A stretch of 64,000 bases of DNA. Source: Ditylenchus dipsaci. Its lineage: Eukaryota > Nematoda > Chromadorea > Rhabditida > Anguinidae. Where the stretch lies: NCBI GenBank assembly GCA_004194705.1, contig SADC01000340.1:1-64000 (forward strand), written 5' to 3'. The translations under genes and the position numbers were made by a program. Numbering within the stretch: the first letter of the stretch is position 1; each line of letters begins with the position of its first letter. The notes beneath the pieces are model-generated. The model did no database searches. It was given only the letters and a program-made list of their open reading frames with translations, and was not told where the DNA came from. This document shows, one piece after another, positions 53,891 to 63,827 of the stretch.

Positions 53891-54617
53891 GGCGCTACCG
53901 GAGTATACCCCCCCCCCCCAAATGAAATTTTTTTTAAAGTGTTTCCAAACACCCTATATCGACCTAAAATTGCCTCAGAAGCTCGAAAAAGGCATTATTT
54001 TTGTGTTCTAGTCAATAAAAAATTGAGTTTTGGGACCACCCAAAAATACCTATTTTGACCGTTTTTGAAGGATTTAAGGCTGTATTAGGGTGAAAATGAA
54101 CCAAAAAGGGCCAATTTAGTGTGAAAAGAAAGATGTTGAACATAGTTTTGTTGACTGGGCCCTACCGCATAAATAAACTCTGGTATGCATACATTTTTAT
54201 GCATCCCGAGTCATTTTCGAGTGATTTGTGTCTACGGTATATGGGTGTGCGCATCTCAACCTCAAGCAACCAAGCCCCTGCGCGCCCGAAGTGGGCGTTG
54301 GAAGCTTGGTTGCTTGGTAGGGGGCTTGGTAGGTTAGAGATGAGCGCACTCACTTACCTTAGACATAATTCCGAGCAAGATTCTTGAACAAAAATGCATT
54401 TAGAGGCTCTTTTTGCCCAGCTCCAGTGACCAAAACATGCCAAAACAGGCAAATGGTCGAAATTTAAAAATGTCCAAAACTCAATTTTTTTTTACCAGAA
54501 CTCAAAAATAATGTCTTTTTGAACTCCTACGGCAATTTTAGGTCGATATAGGGTGTTTGGAAACACTTTAAAAAAAATTTCATTTGGGGGGGGGGGGCGG
54601 TTATACTCCGGTACGGT
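53891..54617. mobile_element. Poly-C foldback with GC-hairpin centre
   Basis: GGCGCTACCGGAGTATACCC with a C run and AAAGTGTTTCCAAACACC at the left; the inverse with a G run and ATACTCCGGTA at the right. The middle (54060-54430) is a GC-hairpin family copy. The frames at 54121-54387 and 54162-54353 are repeat by-products. Confidence 0.82.
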
Positions 54618-55399
54618 TCATTTTTTATATGAAGTACAAAAAATTGTTGGTAGGTTGAAAAATAGACGGGCCGGCCCGTGCATTAGAGAGCATACGGTAT
54701 TAATTGTTTCCACTTTTTCGCAAGCCTTTAGCGGTTTGACTAGAAAGAGCTAATTCTTCTGATGTGTTTATGAATATCTGCTGACCACTGGATTGTTGAT
54801 GTTGTTTTGATGCATTGCGCATGCAGCATGGCTGTTGTAATGTTTATGTGCTTCCTCTTTTCCGCTTCGCCGCTAATCCCTTGACTCAAGAATAATAATC
54901 AAGAGGATAACCAAGGAAGCTCAAGGTAGTCCTCTTTACGCCCATTACACCACCTATTTACGGTATTTGCTGCTGCTTTTACAACGACCGGCAACTGCTT
55001 TTACAATCTCTTTATTGACTTATTTTCTTTTTAGCTAAAAACCTTATATTGCTTGAAACTTTCGGCCTCGAGCAGGGGAGTATCCAGGCGTGGGCTAAGC
55101 GGGATGAAGATCCTACGTGACTTTTTCATTCAGCCTCACTGACTAAAACAGGGGAAAAACTCCAATGTATGGTGATTTACCTTGGTCTCATAAGTCAAAC
55201 AGTCCAAACTTCAATCAAAATTTTGTTCAAATAATTGTCCGCCACCCGAAAACCAATAACAACGGTGAAAGCTCAAAAAATGGTAATAACACACATTTAA
55301 GAAAACTAGGTAAAAGGAATTCCTGCGAAAAAGCCAGTACGTAACTGTTGTATTGGCCCGAAAATGTGAATTCCGTTTATACCTCGTTTACCTAAAAAA
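54618..55399. other. Mostly unique sequence
   Basis: A GG GCCGGCCCGTGCATTAG block before AGCATACGGTATT (54655-54700) is the right end of a CCGTAT-type MITE. The rest contains no exon that I can support. Confidence 0.4.
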
Positions 55400-56421
55400 T
55401 ATACCGCGTGGTCCGAGAAATGAGCACAGTTGTAAACAGCCATAACTTTTTTGTAGTGCGTTTTTTTGAAAATCTGCAAACGACATTTGACTCAAAATTT
55501 GATGAGAATGTTTTTTTGTTATAATGTCAAGAAGGTGATTTTGCTTGGTCCACTCTGTGGTTTGGCCCAGCCGGAGGAACCATCTGGAGACCAGGACCCA
55601 AACCACAGGGGGACAAAACAAAAAGCTTGTTTTGAGGCTAGACTTTACTTGCCTCCCCCACAGCTGACCCACTTTCGAGGTGAATTTTCAAAAACCGATT
55701 GCATATTCGTGTTTATCGACCCGGATTTTCACGAAAAATGATCATCAGATTCTGTGAAGTGAAAAAAATTTTTGGGATTTGTCTTGGTCCCCAAGGTGAA
55801 ATTTTAGAAAAATTTGAAAAAAAAATAATTTTTTAAATTGCCGCTTTTGAATTTTAAAGGGATTAAGGGCCGTATTGAGAGGGGAAGGGAATAAAAGGGG
55901 CACTAATCACACACGGCCGCTAACAAAAAGATGTTGAACATAGTTTTGAATACTGGGGCCTACCGCATAAATAACTCTGGTATGCATGCTTTTACATGCA
56001 TCCAGAGTCGCTTTCGAGTGATTTGTGTCTAAGGTATGTGGGTGTGCGCATCTCAACTCCAAGCCCCAAGCCCCCTGCGCCCCGAAGGGGGCGCAGGTTA
56101 TTTTTTTTTCTAAAATTTTACCTGGATGACCAAGGCAAATCCCAAAATTTTTTTTCATTTTCACAGAATCTGATGATTATTTCCCGTGAAAATCCGGGTC
56201 GAGAAACACGAATATGCAATCGGTTTTTAAAAATTCACCTCGAAAGTGGGTTAGCCGTGGGGGGGGGTCCAAGTAAAGCGTTACCGTTTCTGACATTAAA
56301 TACCAAAAAAATTTTCATCAAATTCTGAGTCGAATGGGGTTCAAGGATTTTCAAAAAACGCACTAACAAAAAAGTTATGTCTGTTTACAAGTGTGCACAT
56401 TTCTTGAACCACCCGCTATAT
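55400..56421. repeat. 1-kb foldback with GC-hairpin centre
   Basis: ATACCGCGTGGTCCGAGAAA faces TTTCTTGAACCACCCGCTAT; TTGTAAACAGCCATAACTTT faces AAAGTTATGTCTGTTTACAA; CGGGTCGAGAAACACGAATA lies in the right arm. The centre near 56062-56097 is the GC hairpin. Frames over it (55388-55672, 55466-55741, 55996-56328) are repeat by-products. Confidence 0.8.
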
Positions 56422-57274
56422 TCTCTAACCCAAAAGTGGGCACAAGCGGGATCAGAGGGCGGAAATATGAATCACATTTTTTCCATTAATCAAAAACTGA
56501 CCTGTCGGAGTCTCTATTTTCGGTTTTTTTCAAATAGAGCTGAGCTCCGATTTTCAGGCACGTTCCAAGGCCCACCTGGAGGTGACGCAAAATTTACACT
56601 TGACTTTAGCAATCTAAAAATGTTAGTGTTGGAGTTTAATTTTCATGTTCTGAACCAAAAAAAATGACCTTTATTTTTAAATTCTCCCAATTTTTTTGCA
56701 AAAGCCCATTTATTATCAGATTATGAGCCATGTGATTTACGACTAGCTGAATGGAATCTAAGTTTATTTTAGTAGTGCCTCAAGGGCTATGTCTTCCTGT
56801 TGTAAGTGGAGCACTCCACATATATTCCAATCAAACATATTTATGGTTGGATGAACACATTCATTTTTTTTGCGCAATCCCCTCCTCCAATCATCATTGG
56901 TTTGTGAACAGCAAAAGAGAGGTTTGCGCCAGTCAAACGAACACATATCCCTACTTTTTGACTTATTTCATTTCATTTGAATTGACCTTGGTATTTGCTT
57001 CGTCTGGTTTGATTGGATTTAAAAATGGTTTTAGTAAAAAAAATCAAATTTATATGAAATTTTTTCAATTGCTATGGATTTTTAAGCATACTTTTCCTGA
57101 CCAGTGTAAAAATAAGGATTGAAAATTTAATTTGTGAAGTTCCGTATTTTCTCTGATGTAGCTGCCCTCGACGTTACTGGAATATGCATATTTGAAAAGT
57201 ATGACAGTAATACAATGCCACAACACGTTTTTTGAATTTGGGGAGGTCGCTCTATAACGAACAATACTTTTTTT
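56422..57274. other. Stretch with an unassigned open frame
   Basis: A frame of 123 codons at 56751-57122 (+) has no recognised domain; it lacks clear splice sites and looks hydrophobic and Phe-rich, as AT-rich DNA often does. I do not call it a gene. Confidence 0.3.
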
Positions 57275-57660
57275 CCGACTAAAACACTAGTTTTTACGAC
57301 TAATTTTTCATTTGCATTTTCATTTGAGTTTTTGTCCTAATTTTCAAGTTTTTTTTAGCATTAACGTGTAGCCCAGAATCTCAACTTTCTAACAAACCAT
57401 CAAACTCCACTCAACAATATAGGCAATTGTTTGAAAAACAGAGACTAAGAGGCAAAAAAAGTAACAGCTATTTTTTTTCAAACTCCTGAACCTTTTCATT
57501 GAAGAAATTCTTCACTTCCGTTTGATAGCTAGTTAGAAAGATGAGATCCTGAGCTACACGATAATGCTAAAACTTTGAAAAAATTGAGATAAAAACTTAA
57601 AGAAAGAGGCAATTAGTCAGAAAAATCGGTGTTTTAGTCGAAAAAAAAAGTATTGTCTTT
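57275..57660. repeat. Foldback with GACTAAAACAC end word
   Basis: CGACTAAAACACTAG faces GGTGTTTTAGTCGAAAAA. The core GTAGCCCAGAATCTCAACTT and its inverse match 14785-15135 and 59170-59550, but the ends differ. Confidence 0.65.
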
Positions 57661-57833
57661 CTATAGCTTGGCGAAAAAATTTCCAATTTTGTTGTTCAGT
57701 CAAATTGAAAGTCTGAATTTTACCTTTTAATCTCATATTTTTTACGATATTTAGTAGAGTCCTATGAATTGATAGCCAGCTCAGATTTAGCGTTTGATAC
57801 TACGGTCCTAGTGAACAATCCAGTTCCAAAATA

Positions 57834-58015
57834 AGCCTTGGTCTCCTCTGTTGTTGTTTTTTTATGAAAACAGACTTGTCGTCTGTTCATTATCGTTATT
57901 GTAACACTATGACTATGGTGATCAGGGTGATTATGGTTGACATGATCACCTTGAAAACAACAGGGGGACCAAGCTGTTTTTCAAGAAAAACAACAGAGGT
58001 GACTTAGGCATATTT
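57834..58015. repeat. CTTGGTCCCCCTGTTG MITE
   Basis: GCCTTGGTCTCCTCTGTTG faces AACAGGGGGACCAAGC; the interior has GTGATCAGGGTGATTATGG. A further AACAGAGGTGACTTAGGC follows at 57997. Confidence 0.6.
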
Positions 58016-58449
58016 TGGCACCGGATTGTTCACTAGCACCAAAAATACTAATGGAGATACTCATGCTACTGCAGAAAACAAAAAAATTAACAGCTGAAAA
58101 ATTCACGGAAAATCGAAAATCAAATTTGCTGGTAAACTGAGTTTCGATGGCGTTCTCTATTTTCAGCCAATTTCAGGGCTTTTTAAAGTTCATATCTCTG
58201 ATATTCAAAATAATAATATAATTTTTTGCACAATTTTCATCTAAGCTGCTATCTCGAAATTGAGAAAAAGTTAATTTTTTCAGCAAAAATCTAAAAAACC
58301 CCAATTTTTTATTTCTACCTTGAAGCCCTTTCCCAAATCTTCAAATATAAGCCATTCACCGTCACTGCTAATCTATTTTTTTCTGCTGACTAGGCAATTC
58401 TTCCAACTATTCAAGAAATTAATTGCCACACTGCACTTCTTTTTTATGT

Positions 58450-58650
58450 CCACCCGTTGATTATTGGATAATCTTTAATCCAGGCACAATTAATTAGTCC
58501 CCAAGGAGCAAGGGGCAGTGTATTTGTATCTCTTCTCTTCCATACTGTCCCTTCATTAAGAATGCCCTTTCTTTGAGGCCATTGTCGGCAAACCATCGGC
58601 ATTGACCTTTGCTTATCTTCTCCTGTTCACTGCCTCCAAACGCAGCTATA
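58450..58650 (+). pseudogene. Copy of the STE24 first exon and its upstream flank
   Basis: About 200 bases match 32985-33240 in inverted orientation: ACCCGTTGATTATTGG, TTTGTATCTCTTCTCTTCC, CATTAAGAATGC, TTTGAGGCCATTGTCGGC and CTTATCTTCTCCTGTTCACT. The frame is broken by indels (CCCTTTCTTTG for CTCTTTTCTTTG) and the donor side is different (CCTCCAAACGCAGC). Confidence 0.65.
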
Positions 58651-59169
58651 AAAATTTTACTATTTGATCCCATCGTTTTTTTTATTTTGTTGAAATGGTT
58701 GAGTTTAACAAATTTTGGTTACTGATTTTTGTAGGCTTAAATTGTTTAACCTAGTCAAATTATTCTTATATCCCGTCAAATTTTATGGTTTTGTTCTCAT
58801 CCTTTCGAAATTCCAATTTGTTTTTCAGTTAACATACCAAAATAGCCCTGGATCTCATCATTCTAACAAGCCATCAACTGACTAAGATTTTAAAAATTCG
58901 AAGAAAAAAGTTTTTGTATGCAACAAATTGACCAAAAAAAATGGTCTGTACAAAGACTTTTTTCTGAAACTATTCAATATCTCAGTAAGTTTTTATGTTT
59001 TATTAGAATGCTTAGATCCAGGGCTGCATGCTGGTATAGAAACTGTTAACAAGGAAAAAAAGTTGAAAAAATACTTAGAGAATTAATTTGTTACAATTTG
59101 ACGGAGAGGGGGGGGGGGGGGGGGAGAGGGTTGGAAGTACTAACAGCCATTTTTGTACGAGTTGTAGTT
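58651..59169. other. No recognised gene; long G run
   Basis: AT-rich sequence with an 18-base G run near 59107-59125. Such a run could form a quadruplex; no function is inferred. Confidence 0.45.
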
Positions 59170-59550
59170 AATTGGACGCCCTAATTACTAAAAAAATGCG
59201 CCTTATTCAGAAATTGAAATTTTTCCTATAATTTTACGTTTATTTTTTAAAAAAATTTCGAATATGTCGTGTAGTCCAGGATCTCAGCTTTCTAACAAGT
59301 TATCGAATTATATCGAATAATCACGAAAATGTACAGATTCAGGGGTTCAAATGAAATAACTTATGTTGTTCTCTAATTTTTCCAAACCTCTATATATCTA
59401 CATTTTCAAATGATTCAGTGAAGTTAGATAGCATGGTGAAAAGCTGAGATCTGAGGCTACATGAAAGTTAAAAGAAATTTAAAAAAATTGTAAATTAAGA
59501 AAAAGTGTAATTTAAAGTTAGGGGCCATTTTTCAGCAAATTAAAGGACAA
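59170..59550. repeat. Foldback (GGGGCCATTTTTC end word)
   Basis: CCCTAATTACTAAAAAAATG faces CCATTTTTCAGCAAATTAAA; the core GTAGTCCAGGATCTCAGCTT and AAGCTGAGATCTGAGGCTAC is that of 14785-15135. Confidence 0.65.
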
Positions 59551-60043
59551 AATAAAATATCACCTTTTGTAGAGGGCAAAGCCTCTTAGCTAACTATTTG
59601 TAATGCTTACAATTCTCAATATATGAAAAATTCTAAACGAGGAGATTTTAGGCAACCAATTAGTACCAAATATTCAGAATTTATTTTTTCGAAGAAATAA
59701 CAAATAAAAGCTGATAAAAACATCAAAAATACACAACGAAATTTCCGTCTACTCAATTTTTTTATCGAAAATTCGTCTTTCAATTCAAAACACAAACGGC
59801 ACTTATATAAATAATGCAGCAATTTTTGGTAGTACTTCGAAAGATATCTCAGCTTTCTGAAATTTTTAGAACCTGATTTCAACGGATTCGGATCCAGGAA
59901 GAAATTTTAATATAAGGGAACTTTCCAGAAATTTCCACCATCAAACTTGTCAATTTTCAATTAAAAGTTTCAAAACCTTTGTCAGAAAGTGCCGCGAGTT
60001 AATATTCAACCTAGAAAGAAGGCTTCTAGTAATTCTTCCAGTA
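59551..60043. other. No recognised gene
   Basis: AT-rich; the frame 59616-59882 (-) has no recognisable domain. Confidence 0.4.
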
Positions 60044-60230
60044 CAGTCTACTCTCGATAAACTGGCACCCCTGGGGACCATCCTGGGGTGCCAGTTTATC
60101 GGGCGTGCCAGTTTAGTGGGATGTTACTTTGCCTAATTTCTCTGTCGGCCAGCCAAATAGGGCTTTTTCAAAGTGCCAGTTTATCGAGGGTGCCAGTTTA
60201 TTGGAGTGCCAGTTTAACGAGAGTAGACTG
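60044..60230. mobile_element. Short pogo-like MITE (GATAAACTGGCACC word)
   Basis: CAGTCTACTCTCGATAAACTG to TTAACGAGAGTAGACTG, next to TA on both sides. GTGCCAGTTTATCGGG and GTGCCAGTTTATCGAGGG repeat inside, so the end word recurs four to five times in 187 bases. Confidence 0.88.
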
Positions 60231-61222
60231 TAAAGTATCTTGGTGAGTTTCTCACTTTTCAAAATTGATTAGACGAACTACCCAAAACAAAACGATTGAC
60301 TCACCTCATATACCTTGATCCCAGTCTATCCTAAAATATTCAAAAATTTCAATTCAGCAAGCACTTCTCATCATCTATGTATTGGTGACAGTCCAGCACA
60401 GCATGAGATCTATCTATTCAGCCAGCCCATAGGTCCTGTTGCCAGTCTTCCATGCTCTAAATTACATTCTTTGTTTATCTAAGCAGATGAATTGCAGATT
60501 GAAAATCCCAAAGGCGGCTTTTTGTTTTATTGACTGCCCCACTATGAATATTATGGTTTTGTATAGGAAAGTGTCCTTCCCAAAAAACAAATTCCCAAGT
60601 CCTTGTCCTCCTTTCCAGTGGGTTTTTGCTTCTGTTTAATGATGTGCAAAAAAGCAAAAAGTAGTAGTAGTAGTATTAGTGACTTAAGTGGAGGAGGAAC
60701 AGGCAAAAAGTGGAATGATTGCTTAATTCCATTACATTATAAACATTTATCTGAAACTTTTTGCATTAGATCAATTAAATATTCAGCAGACATTTTTCTG
60801 CAATTTTGTTTATTTTGAAATAGAAGTCAAATTTACAAAAAGTAGTTTTTTGTCCTATTCGATACTAGGTCTTTCCTAATTCTAAAAAAAATTCCTCATA
60901 GCTTTTTTGTGCTACAGTACTTCAAAGGGGAGAGAAACTCTATATACGCATCGCCTTAGGTCACAGGTTCGACTACCACTGGCTGCAGACCTTATTTTTT
61001 TTTTCCTTTTATTCACAAGTATATATATCAAAATGTGGTCAATATTCTAGGCTTTTATTTGAGCTATAATAGGCTTTCATATTATGGTTCTGTATAGGAA
61101 AGTGCTTCCCAAAAACAAAATTCTAGGCTTTCATTTGAGCTATAGTACAGGGAAAACGTTAGTATGAAATTAGAGCTAGAATTTAAAAACCTTCTGCGAT
61201 GTCCGATTCCATGACATCCTAC
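60231..61222. other. Mostly unique, with a tRNA-like B box and a direct repeat
   Basis: TGTATAGGAAAGTG with CTTCCCAAAAA occurs at 60562 and 61092. CACAGGTTCGACTACCACTGG at 60961-60981 contains a B box and is preceded by TATATACGCATCG, as at 3345 and 61985. No gene recognised. Confidence 0.4.
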
Positions 61223-61320
61223 CTCAGGAATATCCCAGAACTTTTGGACAGCATCCTGAAACTGATGTTTTTCCCCACATACTCATCTGTGACCTGACAC
61301 TCAAAATGTACCCCTGCATC
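61223..61320 (-). CDS. Possible internal exon, unknown protein
   Basis: Between an acceptor AACAGCAG and a donor GTAGGATG the minus strand reads 32 codons without a stop: DAGVHFECQVTDEYVGKN, then ISFRMLSKSSGIFL. Codon use is more balanced than in the AT-rich surroundings. No neighbouring exon or family was recognised. It could be a chance frame. Confidence 0.35.
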
Positions 61321-61586
61321 CTGCTGTTATTTTCAGCATACGGTTGTAATTATCATGTGAATTAAAATTGCAAAAAAGTGAGTTCCTAAATAATACTGAA
61401 ATCCTACCCCTCAATAGTACTCATTTCTTCCGGGTCAAACCTTCGCTAGCTACCGTATTTTTCTGAAGTGATTTTGGTGTGTGAAAATTTTATCTTGTTC
61501 CCTATGAAATCCTGAGTCTAGAAGTCACTAAACGCGTGGACAAATAAATAAAATTGGTGGAGGCTCAGGCTATATGAAGAAAAGTA

Positions 61587-61820
61587 CCGTATTTCCTCTA
61601 ATTAACGCACCCCCTGGAGGGAGTTTGAAATATAAACTCACCCCTCTAATTAACGCACCCTCCCTAATTTTTACTAGAATTTCGGATTTAAGGCCATTTT
61701 TGATTGAAAATTTCAGAATTTTCGAAAGGGCGGAAAATAAACGCACCCTCTCTAATTAACGCACCCCCTGGAGGGAGGTTGAAATATAAACGCACCGGTG
61801 CTTTAATTAGAGAAATACGG
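61587..61820. mobile_element. CCGTATTTCC MITE (AATTAACGCACC word)
   Basis: CCGTATTTCCTCTAATTAAC to TTAATTAGAGAAATACGG, flanked by TA. CTAATTAACGCACCCCCTGG occurs twice and shorter versions twice more. Confidence 0.88.
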
Positions 61821-61984
61821 TACGTATCATTTAGGCTGATTTCCTTTCATTTTGGTGGTCATTTGTTAAAAATTGCAAAATTGAGGCAGTAAATGACAGC
61901 AAAGCTGAGCTGGAAATGGTTGCAATCGATTGCTCGATGATTTTTGAACTCACAAGTCAGTAAACTTACTGAAAAAAATGAATT

Positions 61985-62045
61985 AAAACACACCCAACCG
62001 GACTTGAACTTTTGACAATAAGCGATGCGTATATAAAGTCGAACA
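61985..62045 (-). repeat. tRNA-like sequence
   Basis: Minus strand: TATATACGCATCGCTTATTG then AAAGTTCAAGTCCGGTTGGG. The latter is a B box. Same family as 3345. Confidence 0.45.
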
Positions 62046-62185
62046 ACCCCCACGACTGTTGTTTTTTTTCTCAAAACTCAAACATTTCACAAAAAAGCCA
62101 TATTAGTCATGCGTACCTCTACTGAATTTTTTATAATTTGTTTTTTAATTTTTTTACTTTTTATACCTCATTTTGTTTCCAACAG

Positions 62186-63627
62186 TTTCCCAACCCTTGA
62201 CTGATTTTGCTGATGCGTGTTTGCTTGTCCTTCCTCCCTATCTCAAAAGCTTGTTTCAGCAATCAGCCAGCAGTCAGCCACAAGCGAATGGATTAATGGG
62301 TCGAGGCGCACAAACCAACTTCTTCCACTATGCTGCTAATACCTCTACTCCAGACTCCAGTAGCAGCCCCCAAACCATCATTCACTGTAATGCAAGGCAG
62401 GACCCAGGATGATTACCAACAAAAGACCCCGCACCACCATTCCTTTGAGGGACACAAAGACTGGGGCATGCCAATTCTGCTTGGAGCCATTTGTGCCTGA
62501 AGGTGGAAAGTGGCCGCCGAAGGTATTGCCCTGTGACCACAACTTCTGCGAGGAATGCATCCAGTCCCTGTGTTGTACACTGAGGTGGGCCATTTTGCAG
62601 AATTTTGTGATTTGAAGCAGTTAGATTTTATATATTTATTTTTCGTTTTTTTCAGTATTATTTGCTGGACTCTATTCGATGTCCGCAGTGTCAGCAACCG
62701 TGTGAGATGAGAATTGCGCTCAAAGCTCCTACTAATCAAACTCTTTGCAGTAAGTTTAAGTGAAAAATGGTACTCATTTCAAAGCGCCCTCTTTTTTTGA
62801 AAAAGAGCCAGTCATGTCGAAAGGTCAATCAGGCCTACTGTCAAAAAAAATTCTTCCAAAGATCTCAAAAACTATTTATACACACTTTTTACTCATTTTG
62901 ATGAAAAATGTTTTTGGTGTGAAAATAGTGAAAATATTTCACCTTGGTCCCCCAAGGTGATTTTTTTCTCTCATCTTAGAAATATTCAAATTTAAAACAG
63001 TGTATGTTAGTTTTTAACACGTTTCTTAGTACCAGACCAAAAATAAGATCACAAAAGCTCAATTAATAGCTTTTTGCTTCTTAACCTGTATTCTGTACAT
63101 TTGAAGTTGTCCGAAATTCGCATAAGAAATGCTTGAAGTCTTTTTTCATTTTCCGCGAATTCAAATTTGAATTTTTTTATATTTTGTATCGCTTATTAAC
63201 TCAAACAGAAACGCTCTAATTTCGAATTGGCGGAAATTAAAAATAGACCGCAAACGTGATTTTGTGGATGATCTTGCAATGCTCACTAACTATTTATTGC
63301 AAGACTATCTAAATGAAAATTTCAGACGAGCTTCAGTGCAGCAAGAAAGCCAAAGCAGCTTCCAATGTGACAGTTATCCATGTGCCTGACAAGACTAAGT
63401 CAACTATCGACAAGGAACAACCCCCACAGGATCCATTTCCGTCTGCCACACCTGTGTCCCACCATCCAACCAATGAACGACCAGCGATGGAAAATGAGAT
63501 TCAGTCCAAACAGCCCTCCTGGAGATGTTCCGACTGCAAGCGGCGACTGAGCGCCAAATCGGTCAAATCACTAAACGCAATAAGTCGCTTTTGTGAATGC
63601 AATCTGGCCAGATCTTCAGGCGTCCAG
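62186..63627 (+). CDS. RING-finger protein, three exons, incomplete
   Basis: Probably an E3 ubiquitin ligase. Exons 62186-62584, 62656-62749 and 63326-63627. The C3HC4 RING is CQFCLEPF, then LPCDHNFCEECIQSL in exon 1, and IRCPQCQQPCEM in exon 2. Before it lies a Ser/Gln-rich region. Exon 3 begins NELQCSKKAKAAS, is Pro/Ser-rich, and has WRCSDCKRRL and ISRFCECN, a possible second zinc-binding module. The exon 2-3 junction is in phase (A joined to AC). Exon 1 needs one extra base near 62400 and one near 62580 to join the Ser/Gln-rich part, the RING and exon 2 in one frame. The acceptor TTTCCAACAG before 62186 suggests an earlier exon, not seen; a donor GTAGAC follows exon 3, so the gene runs on. 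Confidence 0.75.
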
Positions 63628-63827
63628 GTAGACAATATATATTATTTTTAAGTTGGCTAGAGTAAAGTAAAAATACGTGGCCAATAAGTCATTCAACTGT
63701 TCAAATGTCGGCCCATTACTTGGGCTCTGTCAAAAAATAATAAAAACTGAATCATTCAATGAAAATTTAGTGTGGAGTGTGCCTTACACGGTTTTTGGCT
63801 CTATACTAGAAGCGGGTGCGTTTTTTG

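Noticed and set aside
56751..57122. 123-codon open frame as a gene
   Set aside because: No domain, no clear splice or start context, composition typical of AT-rich DNA; left as unassigned.
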